Shown piece by piece: positions 8,679 through 15,210 of a stretch of DNA of 26,329 nucleotides. Made by a program: the position numbers and the translations under genes. The stretch is from Actinobacillus sp. (GTDB lineage: Bacteria; Pseudomonadota; Gammaproteobacteria; Enterobacterales; Pasteurellaceae): the NCBI GenBank assembly GCA_020026075.1, contig JAHHQZ010000024.1, positions 1 through 26,329 of the forward strand, written 5' to 3'. The number at the start of each line of letters is the position of its first letter. Position 1 is the stretch's first letter. The notes under the pieces were generated by a model that was not told the origin of the DNA, did not search any database, and was given only the letters and a program-made list of their open reading frames with translations.

Positions 8679-9311
8679 ATGAATACAACCCTTTTGCCCC
8701 AACTTGCCAGTGCCACACTGGAAACGGTGCTAAATTATTTCATTCAAACCACACTGCACAGCGATAAGCCCCTTGGTAAACTTAGCGGACAAGTGCTACG
8801 CATCACCGTAACAACAGATGCCTTGCTACCCAAGGTCTTGAGCCGTTTTTTATGTTTCAGTTCTCAGCAGATTGATGTTTTACAAGATTACGCAGGCGAA
8901 GTGGATTGCAGTTTAACCTTAAAACCCAATGCATTGCGTGAGCTGGGCGATAAACGCCAGTTGGCTCGTTTAATAAACGAACGCTTGGTTATCGTGGAAG
9001 GCAATGTGCAAGTGCTGGAAGATTTCAATGCGTTGGTGGCTTTTTTAGAAACGGATCCTGCGGAAATTCTCTCACGCTATTTAGGGGACGTGCCAGCACA
9101 GTTTTTGGTCAATGCCGCCCAAAGCCTACGCCGGAATTTTCAGCAAAATTTTGCTCAAAGTGGGCAGTTTTGGCAGCAACGTGTAACCGATGAACTGCCG
9201 ATTGCCGCCGCCCCATTGGCGGTTACGAATTTTTGTGATGAAGTGAATGCTTTGGCGGCGGATGCAACAAAATTTGAAGAAAAATTCCAGCGTTGGCTAA
9301 ATGAACGTTAA
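8679..9311 (+). CDS. ubiJ: Ubiquinone biosynthesis accessory factor UbiJ (SCP2 domain)
   Basis: Soluble SCP2-domain protein that, with UbiK, helps organise the aerobic ubiquinone-synthesis complex. About 210 residues. There are two in-frame starts, ATG 8673 and ATG 8679. AAGGA at 8668-8672 abuts the first but is six bases from the second, so 8679 is preferred. The N-terminal half carries the SCP2 fold region and the C-terminal half is Gln-rich and helical, as usual. Oddly, the coding sequence contains the left and central part of the dispersed palindrome (from 9130) and a lone right-arm core (9281-9288). The gene lies between ubiE and ubiB with gaps of only a few bases. Confidence 0.9.
   Translation: MNTTLLPQLASATLETVLNYFIQTTLHSDKPLGKLSGQVLRITVTTDALLPKVLSRFLCFSSQQIDVLQDYAGEVDCSLTLKPNALRELGDKRQLARLINERLVIVEGNVQVLEDFNALVAFLETDPAEILSRYLGDVPAQFLVNAAQSLRRNFQQNFAQSGQFWQQRVTDELPIAAAPLAVTNFCDEVNALAADATKFEEKFQRWLNER
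9130..9160. repeat. Partial copy of the dispersed repeat inside ubiJ
   Basis: GCCGGAATTTT (9130-9140) is followed by CAGCAAAATTTTGCT and CAAA. This matches the left arm and centre of the long-form repeat (compare 7816-7846) before the similarity ends. It is translated in frame as part of UbiJ. A lone AAAATTCCAGCG lies at 9281-9292 further along the gene. Confidence 0.55.
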
Positions 9312-9314
9312 CTT

Positions 9315-10967
9315 ATGAAAAAATTAAAAAATCTCCGCCATTTACACCACATTATCCGTACGTTTTTTGCTTACGGATTAACAGAAAAATTTCCCCAAAA
9401 TGCGTATACTCGGCCAATTTTTTGGCTGGGTAACCGCCTTTATCGCCATCATAAAATTGACCAAAGTTTGCCCTATGGCGTGCGTTTGCGTGAGGCCTTG
9501 CAATATTTAGGGCCTGTGTGGATAAAATTTGGGCAAATGTTATCCACTCGCCGTGATTTATTTCCCTTAGACATCGCCGATGAACTGGCGCTTTTGCAAG
9601 ATCAAGTGCCACCATTTTCAGGAAAGTTTGCACGAGAACAAATTGAACAAGCGCTTGGCGCACCGCTGGAAACGTGGTTTTGCGATTTTGATGAAACGGC
9701 GCTGGCCTCAGCCTCCATCGCCCAAGTGCATACGGCAACCTTAAATGACGATCAAGAAGATGCTGGGCAGAAAGTGGTTATTAAAGTGTTGCGCCCAGAT
9801 ATTGAGGATCAAATTAACGCCGATTTAAGTTTGATGTATCAGTTGGCAGATCTTGTACCAAAACTAAGTCGTGAAGGGTATCGCTTGCGTGCTAGGGAAG
9901 TAGTCGTCGAGTACGAAAAAACCTTGCGAGCAGAGATGGATTTACGCCGTGAAATGCAAAATGCCATTCGCTTACGCCAAAATTTTGAAAATAGCGAAAA
10001 GCTGTATGTGCCAAAAATGTACCCTGAATTTGCACGGCAAAATGTGATTGTAGAAGAACGCATTTACGGTATTCCCGTGTCGGACGTGGCAACGCTCAAT
10101 AAAATTGGAGTGGACTTACCATTGCTGGCAGAGCGTGGCGTGCAGGTGTTTTTCACCCAGGTGTTCCGAGATAATTTTTTCCACGCAGATATGCATCCAG
10201 GGAATATTTTTGTGAACCCAGAACACCCTGAAAATCCGCAGTATATCGGTATTGATTGTGGCATTGTGGGGCAGCTAAACGACTCGGATAAACGTTATTT
10301 GGCGGAAAGTTTTGTGGCATTTTTCAAACGAGATTATCGCCGTGTGGCGCAAATGCACGTGGATGCAGGCTGGACACCGAAAAACACCGACATTGATGCC
10401 TTTGAAGAAGCATTCCGTGAAGTGTGCGAGCCGATTTTCGCTAAGCCCTTATCGGAAATTTCTTTCGGTTTGGTGCTGATGAATTTATTTAACGTGGCAC
10501 GCCAGTTTAATATGCAAGTACAGCCACAAATGGTGTTGTTGCAAAAAACCTTGTTGTATGTGGAAGGCTTGGGGCGAGAGCTTTATCCACAATTAGATTT
10601 GTGGGAAACGGCGCAACCGTTCTTGCAAAATTGGCTGAAAGAGCAGATGAGCTTTAAAACAATGTTGCAAAAAATGGTGCAACAATGGCCATTACTGCAA
10701 GAAGAATTGCCACAGCTACCCAAAAAATTATTGGACGCTTTCGAGCAACAAAAGCAGATCAACCAGCAACTAACGGATATTCATAGGCAGTTGTTACACC
10801 AACAGCATTGGTGGCGTAACGTGTTATTTGGCGTTAGTACGGTCGCACTTGGTTTGTGCGCAGTATGGTTTGGAGCGAATAACGCTTACGGCTGGGCAAG
10901 CCTTTTTGGCACCGCTGGAATTTTTAGCGTAATTTTGGGGCTTCTTGGCAAGAATAAGCTTGCATAA
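9315..10967 (+). CDS. ubiB: UbiB, ABC1-family atypical kinase/ATPase for ubiquinone synthesis
   Basis: Membrane-bound atypical kinase-like ATPase required for ubiquinone biosynthesis, thought to help extract lipophilic intermediates. The 550 residues match the family. Seen in order are the KxGQ motif (KFGQ, 71-74), the Ala-rich nucleotide loop (ALASASIAQVH), the catalytic-loop equivalent HADMHPGNIF, the metal-binding IDCGIVGQL (where UbiB has this motif in place of DFG), and two C-terminal membrane helices at about 502-520 and 527-545. The start is three bases after the ubiJ stop, so the three ubi genes form one transcript. A CTGGAATTTTT repeat core occurs in the last codons (from 10915). Confidence 0.96.
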   Translation: MKKLKNLRHLHHIIRTFFAYGLTEKFPQNAYTRPIFWLGNRLYRHHKIDQSLPYGVRLREALQYLGPVWIKFGQMLSTRRDLFPLDIADELALLQDQVPPFSGKFAREQIEQALGAPLETWFCDFDETALASASIAQVHTATLNDDQEDAGQKVVIKVLRPDIEDQINADLSLMYQLADLVPKLSREGYRLRAREVVVEYEKTLRAEMDLRREMQNAIRLRQNFENSEKLYVPKMYPEFARQNVIVEERIYGIPVSDVATLNKIGVDLPLLAERGVQVFFTQVFRDNFFHADMHPGNIFVNPEHPENPQYIGIDCGIVGQLNDSDKRYLAESFVAFFKRDYRRVAQMHVDAGWTPKNTDIDAFEEAFREVCEPIFAKPLSEISFGLVLMNLFNVARQFNMQVQPQMVLLQKTLLYVEGLGRELYPQLDLWETAQPFLQNWLKEQMSFKTMLQKMVQQWPLLQEELPQLPKKLLDAFEQQKQINQQLTDIHRQLLHQQHWWRNVLFGVSTVALGLCAVWFGANNAYGWASLFGTAGIFSVILGLLGKNKLA

Positions 10968-11016
10968 ATTCAAAGGGTGGCGTGTGTAAGTGCTTTTTCA
11001 ATGGCTGTAAAAAGCG

Positions 11017-11022
11017 TATACT
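11017..11022 (+). promoter_or_regulatory. Candidate -10 box of a tatA promoter
   Basis: TATACT at 11017-11022 with TTTTCA at 10995-11000 as a weak -35 (16-base spacing), in the ubiB-tatA gap. A transcript from here would begin near 11029 and meet the hairpin at 11044-11071 before reaching tatA. Confidence 0.4.
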
Positions 11023-11043
11023 ACACGCCGTTATTTTTTAGAG

Positions 11044-11078
11044 CATTTCAGCGGAGTCGTTCGCTGAAATGATTTTTT
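11044..11078 (+). terminator. Intrinsic terminator or attenuator ahead of tatA
   Basis: Perfect 10-base stem CATTTCAGCG (11044-11053) / CGCTGAAATG (11062-11071) with an eight-base loop, then a six-T run at 11073-11078. It lies downstream of the candidate tatA promoter and 26 bases before the tatA start. It could end the ubi transcript or attenuate tat expression. It is unrelated in sequence to the dispersed repeat. Confidence 0.75.
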
Positions 11079-11103
11079 ATTTTTGTTCGTTAAGGAGAAC
11101 ATT

Positions 11104-11349
11104 ATGGGCATTAGCACTTGGCAACTTATTATTTTACTTGTTGTGATTGTATTGATTTTCGGTACAAAAAAACTCCGCAATCTCGGTTCTGACTTAGGTA
11201 GCGCCATTAACGGCTTTAAGAAAAACTTAAATGCGGATCAAGAGGCGCCAACCGCACAAAATACCCAAGCCCCACAAGCTGAGAAAATCAGCGAAGAAAA
11301 AGTGGCAACACAACAAACAACCACTCAGCAAGAACAAACCAAACAATAG
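11104..11349 (+). CDS. tatA: Sec-independent translocase protein TatA
   Basis: Pore-forming subunit of the twin-arginine export system. With the start at ATG 11104 (AAGGAG at 11092-11097) the protein has 81 residues; an in-frame ATG at 11083 is less suitable. It shows the classic layout: a short periplasmic N-terminus, one membrane helix (WQLIILLVVIVLIF), the conserved FGTKKLRNLGSDLG hinge and amphipathic helix, then a charged Gln-rich tail. It starts the tatABC cluster directly downstream of the ubi genes. A TatE-type paralogue is unlikely given the tatB-tatC neighbours. Confidence 0.95.
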   Translation: MGISTWQLIILLVVIVLIFGTKKLRNLGSDLGSAINGFKKNLNADQEAPTAQNTQAPQAEKISEEKVATQQTTTQQEQTKQ

Positions 11350-11358
11350 GCCTTTGAT

Positions 11359-12144
11359 ATGTTTGACATCGGTTTTTCTGAAATTCTACTTTTGCTCATC
11401 ATTGGCTTAATTGTACTTGGGCCGCAACGTTTACCTGTGGCTATTCGCACCGTAATGGGCTGGGTTCACACGGTACGTAATATGGCAACAACAGTACAAA
11501 ATGAGTTAAGTCAAGAGCTTAAACTGCAAGAGTTACAAGAAAGTATCAAAAAAGCCGAACAATTCAACATTGATAAGCTTTCGCCTGAATTAAATCAAAC
11601 GGTGAAAGATTTGAGGGCTTCGGCACAAAAAATCCAGGCGGATTTAAATAAAGGCTTGGCAGATACGGAAAAAACCGTTAATGCGGAAACTCAAAAAGTC
11701 GCTGAAATGCTAACACCTGAAAGCACGGAAAGCTCAACGAAAAATGAAACGCCAGCCGAGCCTGTTTCATCAACGCCTGAAAGCGTAGCCGCAGAGCAAG
11801 CGTTAGAAAAAGCAGAGGCAGACAATTTAGTCGAAGCACCGTTGCAGGATCTTGCGGTGGAACCGTTCAATAATGCGCCGAATACACAATTTGTGGAAAG
11901 TGCCGTGAATGAAAATATTCATCCTGATTTTGTGGCTCGTCCGATTGGGCGACAAGGCAAAACGGATAATATAACTGAAACGGCAGAAGTGGTAGAAACG
12001 GCGAATGATACACCGCAGGAAAGTCCTAATACAGCAGCTGAAAAGGCTGATCCTATCGTGTTAAATAGTGCCTATTTCACCGAAGATGACCTAGCCGATG
12101 TGCCTGAAAGTACAAAGGACACTTCCCACAAGCCAACGGTTTAA
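11359..12144 (+). CDS. tatB: Sec-independent translocase protein TatB, long C-terminal tail
   Basis: Part of the TatBC receptor complex that recognises twin-arginine signal peptides. The N-terminus MFDIGFSEILLLLIIGLIVLG has the conserved Glu8 and a GP hinge (GPQRLPVAIRTV), followed by an amphipathic helix and a coiled-coil-like region (about 35-115). At 261 residues it is much longer than E. coli TatB (171). The extra length is an acidic, Glu/Thr/Ser/Ala-rich, probably disordered tail from about residue 115 to the end. The tail reads continuously with no frameshift, so it appears genuine. The gene starts nine bases after the tatA stop. Confidence 0.93.
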   Translation: MFDIGFSEILLLLIIGLIVLGPQRLPVAIRTVMGWVHTVRNMATTVQNELSQELKLQELQESIKKAEQFNIDKLSPELNQTVKDLRASAQKIQADLNKGLADTEKTVNAETQKVAEMLTPESTESSTKNETPAEPVSSTPESVAAEQALEKAEADNLVEAPLQDLAVEPFNNAPNTQFVESAVNENIHPDFVARPIGRQGKTDNITETAEVVETANDTPQESPNTAAEKADPIVLNSAYFTEDDLADVPESTKDTSHKPTV

Positions 12145-12168
12145 CCCATTTATAAAAATGTTATAGCA

Positions 12169-12930
12169 ATGGATAATGAACAATCTCGTGTTGATGCAAC
12201 ACAGCCTTTAATTACCCACTTATTAGAGTTACGTGATCGCCTTTTGCGTTGCGTAATTTTTGTTGCAGTGGTTTTTCTTTGTTTGGTGTATTTTGCCAAC
12301 GACATTTACGACTTCATCGCAGCACCATTGCTTAACGAGTTGCCGAAAGGCGCAACGATGATTGCGACCAGTGTGGTTACGCCATTTTTTACACCGTTAA
12401 AATTAACTGGTGTCGTGGCGATTTTCCTGTCAGTCCCTTACTTACTGTATCAAGCTTGGGCATTCATAGCCCCTGCGTTGTATAAAAAGGAAAAACGCTT
12501 AATTTATCCGTTACTTTTTTCTAGCACTGTGCTGTTTTATTTAGGGGTAGCCTTTGCGTACTACGTGCTATTTCCACTGGTTTTTGCTTTTTTAACCAAA
12601 ACCAGCCCGCACGGCGTGGCTATTGCAACAGATATTAGTAGCTACTTAGATTTCGTTTTGACTATTTTCTTAGCGTTCGGTCTTTGTTTTGAAGTACCAG
12701 TGGCCATTGTGCTATTGGTATGGGCGGGTGTTACTACGCCGGAAGATTTACGTAAAAAACGACCATATATTATTGTCGGCGCATTTTTTGTGGGAATGAT
12801 CTTAACGCCGCCTGATGCCATTTCTCAAACGTTGCTCGCTATTCCAATTTGTTTACTATTTGAAATTGGCGTAATTTGTGCAAGGTTCTACCAAAGTAAA
12901 GATGATGAACAGCCATTGGAGGTAAAATAA
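12169..12930 (+). CDS. tatC: Sec-independent translocase protein TatC
   Basis: Six-helix membrane component of the Tat receptor that binds the twin-arginine signal. The 253 residues are close to the E. coli length. Seen in order are the N-terminal THLLELRDRLLRC motif, helix 1, a periplasmic loop with VVTPFFTPLKLT, the YQAWAFIAPALYKKEKR segment, FEVPVAIVLL, and the RKKRPYIIVGAFFVGMILTPPD region. All are hallmarks of TatC. Its TAA overlaps the ATG of the following small membrane protein by one base, which indicates translational coupling. No tatD follows. Confidence 0.96.
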   Translation: MDNEQSRVDATQPLITHLLELRDRLLRCVIFVAVVFLCLVYFANDIYDFIAAPLLNELPKGATMIATSVVTPFFTPLKLTGVVAIFLSVPYLLYQAWAFIAPALYKKEKRLIYPLLFSSTVLFYLGVAFAYYVLFPLVFAFLTKTSPHGVAIATDISSYLDFVLTIFLAFGLCFEVPVAIVLLVWAGVTTPEDLRKKRPYIIVGAFFVGMILTPPDAISQTLLAIPICLLFEIGVICARFYQSKDDEQPLEVK

Positions 12931-13337
12931 TGAACTGGGAAAATAACAATCAACTAATGGTAAACGATAGCGATCGCACGTATTTAATCATTGCCTATAT
13001 CGCTTTTTTCATTGGGGCAACATTCTTGCCGCTACTCGGCTCGCTAGTGGGGATCGTAATGGTTTATATGAAACGCCAAAGCGTATGGGGAACCATTTAC
13101 TATAACCATTGTTGCTGGTTGATTCGTACCTTTTGGGTGCCGATTGTTTGTGCTATTTTGATGCTATTTAGTTTTGGTCTACTCTTTTGGATTCCATTTA
13201 TTGGGCAGTTGTACGCTTTTGCGTTGATGATAATGAGCTTTGCCATTTCTATTTGGTATTTGGTTCGTTTGATTTACGGATTTATCAAACTCATTCAATA
13301 TCAAGATGTTAATGCAACCACTTGGTTACTCAATTAA
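12930..13337 (+). CDS. Small polytopic membrane protein, DUF4870-like
   Basis: A 135-residue protein with about three to four hydrophobic segments. It begins with a polar N-terminus, MNWENNNQLMVNDSDRTYLI. The arrangement of GSLVGIVMVYMKR, then a Tyr/His turn with WLIRTFW, then a C-terminal VRLIYGFIKL resembles DUF4870/Tic20-like bacterial membrane proteins, whose function is unknown. The start codon overlaps the tatC stop (TAATG), so it is co-translated with the tat genes. It occupies the position of tatD in enterobacteria but is not a nuclease. A bidirectional terminator follows 18 bases downstream. The family call is from memory and moderately sure. Confidence 0.75.
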   Translation: MNWENNNQLMVNDSDRTYLIIAYIAFFIGATFLPLLGSLVGIVMVYMKRQSVWGTIYYNHCCWLIRTFWVPIVCAILMLFSFGLLFWIPFIGQLYAFALMIMSFAISIWYLVRLIYGFIKLIQYQDVNATTWLLN

Positions 13338-13350
13338 GTTTAAATAATAA

Positions 13351-13396
13351 AAAAGCCACGCCGGAATTTTTGAAAATATTTCGGCGTGGCTTTTTT
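13351..13396. terminator. Bidirectional terminator, dispersed repeat copy 6
   Basis: Arms GCCACGCCG (13355-13363) and CGGCGTGGC (13382-13390), extended by GAAT/ATTT pairing, are flanked by an A-run on the left and a T-run on the right (13391-13396). It can end both the tat operon and the minus-strand sigma/anti-sigma operon. It contains the CCGGAATTTT core in the left arm only. Confidence 0.88.
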
Positions 13397-13404
13397 AATA
13401 TGAT

Positions 13405-13587
13405 TTATTGCTCATTTTCTTGTGCAAATTTTTGCATCATCTTACGCAATGTCCTGCAGTTTTTATTAAAGTTACGGCAGTGAAAACAAATAGCTAAGTG
13501 GGGGATCATTCCCAGTTTTTCTGCGTATGTTAATTTTCTCTCTTGTGATTGAGAAATCAGTTTCGTGACTTGCAAACATCTCATCAT
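13405..13587 (-). CDS. Zinc-binding anti-sigma factor, ZAS-like, 60 residues
   Basis: Very short protein likely to bind and inhibit the sigma factor encoded just upstream. It carries His30-x3-Cys34-x2-Cys37 (HLAICFHC), the ZAS/zf-HC2 pattern seen in redox-responsive anti-sigma factors, between a basic N-terminal helix and a basic C-terminal helix. There is no membrane segment, so it should be cytoplasmic. The start ATG overlaps the sigma stop (ATGA), which gives tight translational coupling; a second ATG directly follows. I recall a similar sigma/anti-sigma pair in H. influenzae. Thiol oxidation as the release signal is inference from the motif. Confidence 0.8.
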   Translation of the reverse strand: MMRCLQVTKLISQSQERKLTYAEKLGMIPHLAICFHCRNFNKNCRTLRKMMQKFAQENEQ

Positions 13588-14168
13588 TCATTTTCCCTTA
13601 CAATTTTTTTAGATAAACAATTTTGTAGCTGTAATCTCGCACGATATAACAAAATATGCAAATTACTTGTTGTAATATTTACCGTTTTACAAATTTCTTT
13701 TGAGGATACTTCTAAATATTCGCGCATCATAAAAACTTGTGCTTGATTTGCTGGTAAATAAGTTAAACAAGCCTCAAAAATAACCCAAAACTGTGAGGAA
13801 TAAATATATTCGTCATTTTCATTCCAAGCTACGCGGCTATATTGAGATTTCCAATGCCCAGTATTGTCAAAGAACGTATTTTCTTCATCATCATTGGTTA
13901 AATCTGAAGCTAAAACCCAGCGATCTTTTTGTCGAATATAATCAATAATTTTATTTTTTAGAATCGCAAAAATCCAAGTTTTAAGTGCTGCTTGTCGTTT
14001 AAAACGATGAATATTATGCAAAGCACTGACTAAAGCCTCTTGCACCATATCCTCAGCAACATCAGCATTATTGATCTGTAAATGAGCAAATTTTAACATT
14101 TGCAGACGAATTTCCTCAATTTGTTTATTAGATAACTTATTGATTTCATTTTGTTTTTCTAAGAGCAT
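13584..14168 (-). CDS. ECF-type RNA polymerase sigma factor
   Basis: Group 4 sigma factor of 194 residues with the two expected domains. The sigma-2 region covers about residues 20-85, including DMVQEALVSALHNIHRF and the promoter-melting segment KTWIFAILKNKIIDYIRQ. The sigma-4 helix-turn-helix covers about 125-185, with LPANQAQVFMMREYLEVSSKEIC and SNLHILLYRARLQLQNCL. The linker is acidic. AGGA precedes the ATG. It is divergent from the Met-rich lipoprotein, which it probably controls, and cotranscribed with its anti-sigma partner. In other bacteria such pairs (for example SigF/NrsF of Azospira, as I recall) answer reactive chlorine or oxidants. The signal here is inference. Confidence 0.92.
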   Translation of the reverse strand: MLLEKQNEINKLSNKQIEEIRLQMLKFAHLQINNADVAEDMVQEALVSALHNIHRFKRQAALKTWIFAILKNKIIDYIRQKDRWVLASDLTNDDEENTFFDNTGHWKSQYSRVAWNENDEYIYSSQFWVIFEACLTYLPANQAQVFMMREYLEVSSKEICKTVNITTSNLHILLYRARLQLQNCLSKKIVRENE

Positions 14169-14221
14169 TTTAATTCCTGAAAAAAATTATAAAAAAAGTG
14201 TAAGTATATCGGTGTTGTTTC

Positions 14222-14260
14222 GACTAACTTGTAGTAGTAGGAAGCTACTACATATTAGTC
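14222..14260. promoter_or_regulatory. Imperfect 39-base palindrome in the sigma/Met-rich divergent region
   Basis: GACTAACTTGTAGTAG (14222-14237) and CTACTACATATTAGTC (14245-14260) pair at 14 of 16 positions around a seven-base loop. There is no T-tract. It lies 54 bases upstream of the sigma-factor start and 78 upstream of the Met-rich gene. It may be an operator, or a hairpin in one of the leaders. Function is unknown. Confidence 0.5.
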
Positions 14261-14337
14261 AATTTCCTGAATAAAACATAATGTTATTTTCAGTAAACCA
14301 TATTTATTAAATATTGATTGATTTAGGAGTAATCAAA

Positions 14338-14595
14338 ATGAAAAAACTAACTGTTGCACTTTTAGCTACCATCGCATTATCTGCGTGTTCTATGGATAAA
14401 ATGATGGGCAAAGAAAATACAATGAACGATCAAAAAATGCAAGATGAGATGCCTATGCAGAATATGAAAGACAAGATGTCTATGCAGAAAATGCAAGACA
14501 AGATGTCTATGCAGAATATGAAAGACAAAATGTCTATGCAAAAAATACAGCATAAAATGGATATACAAATGCCGTCAAAAATGATGATGAAGTAA
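14338..14595 (+). CDS. Methionine-rich repeat lipoprotein, likely oxidant scavenger
   Basis: An 85-residue exported protein. The signal peptide ends in a lipobox, ALSAC, with Cys17 as the lipidated residue. The mature part of 69 residues has about 21 Met and is otherwise Lys, Asp and Gln. It holds four 9-residue repeats of the form MxMQxMxDK. This resembles the small 'pentapeptide MXKDX' proteins and the Met-rich MrpX peptide described in a SigF regulon, which absorbs hypochlorite and is repaired by a periplasmic Met-sulfoxide reductase. The start is ATG 14338, with TTAGGAGTAATC upstream. An alternative ATG at 14314 would precede the signal peptide. The role as an oxidant sink is inference from composition and context. 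Confidence 0.85.
   Translation: MKKLTVALLATIALSACSMDKMMGKENTMNDQKMQDEMPMQNMKDKMSMQKMQDKMSMQNMKDKMSMQKIQHKMDIQMPSKMMMK
14449..14556 (+). repeat. Four 27-base tandem repeats in the Met-rich gene
   Basis: Units at 14449-14475, 14476-14502, 14503-14529 and 14530-14556 encode MPMQNMKDK, MSMQKMQDK, MSMQNMKDK and MSMQKIQHK. Units 1 and 3 are nearly identical, as are 2 and 4, suggesting duplication of a 54-base pair of units. The in-frame period means copy-number change would keep the reading frame. Confidence 0.85.
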
Positions 14596-14615
14596 TATAA
14601 ATTAAATATCATTTA

Positions 14616-14647
14616 CCACCCTTTTATTTTTGTCAATGAAAGGGTGG
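14616..14647. other. Hairpin after the Met-rich gene
   Basis: CCACCCTTT (14616-14624) pairs perfectly with AAAGGGTGG (14639-14647) across a 14-base loop. No T-run follows on either side, so it is at best a weak terminator or an mRNA-stabilising stem-loop between the Met-rich and MsrB-like genes. Confidence 0.45.
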
Positions 14648-14709
14648 ATAGGAAATAGAAAAGTGTCAAATATTAAACATAATGAATTAAAATTGTTGAT
14701 TTAGAAATA

Positions 14710-15210
14710 ATGAGTAATAATATCGTTATTGAGCAAAAATATTATCCTAGGCCAGATGATGATACATTAAAATATAAGTTAACAGCGTTGCAATATAATG
14801 TAACGCAAAATCAAGAACGAGAATTATCTTTCCGCAACCTTTATTGGGATCATTTTGATGCAGGTATTTATGTAGATATAACAACGGGGGAACCATTATT
14901 TTTATCCGTGGATAAATTTGATTCAAGACGAGGGTATCCTAGTTTTACAAAACCGATTAATAATACAGTTGTTTATTATGAACAAGATAATCGATTTAAT
15001 ATTTTAAGAACAGCGGTATTCAGTCGTTGTGGACAAGCATATTTAGGTTCAGTATTTAACGACGGACCAAAAGACAAAGGGGGATTACGTTATTGTATTA
15101 ATAGTGCAGCTTTATTATTTATTCCATTGAATGAAATGGTAGAAAAAGGCTATGGTTACTTACGTTGTTTAGTAGATACTTCGATTAGTAATGAGGAATT
15201 ATTTATCTAA
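14710..15210 (+). CDS. MsrB-like protein lacking several catalytic residues
   Basis: A 166-residue MsrB (SelR) domain. Recognisable segments are LTALQYNVTQ, GIYVDITTGEPLF, SFTKPI, VFNDGPKDKGGLRYCINSAA and FIPLNEM. These resemble the C-terminal half of the fused MsrAB found in Haemophilus and Neisseria. Active MsrB reduces Met-R-sulfoxide. Here the nucleophile Cys129, Arg127 and Asn131 remain, but the usual GCGWPSF is RRGYPSF (resolving Cys and Trp lost) and SHLGHVF is AYLGSVF (both His lost). There is no signal peptide, no MsrA domain and a poor ribosome binding site. The frame is open, but the protein is probably inactive or heading to pseudogene status. Confidence 0.8.
   Translation: MSNNIVIEQKYYPRPDDDTLKYKLTALQYNVTQNQERELSFRNLYWDHFDAGIYVDITTGEPLFLSVDKFDSRRGYPSFTKPINNTVVYYEQDNRFNILRTAVFSRCGQAYLGSVFNDGPKDKGGLRYCINSAALLFIPLNEMVEKGYGYLRCLVDTSISNEELFI

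Noticed and set aside
9352..9738. 128-codon minus-strand open frame within ubiB
   Set aside because: It is a shadow of conserved UbiB codons and shows no ribosome site or domain.
14377..14612. Minus-strand open frames across the Met-rich repeats
   Set aside because: They arise from the tandem repeat read in other frames (FHILHRHL-type periodic peptides); the plus frame has a signal peptide and a ribosome site.
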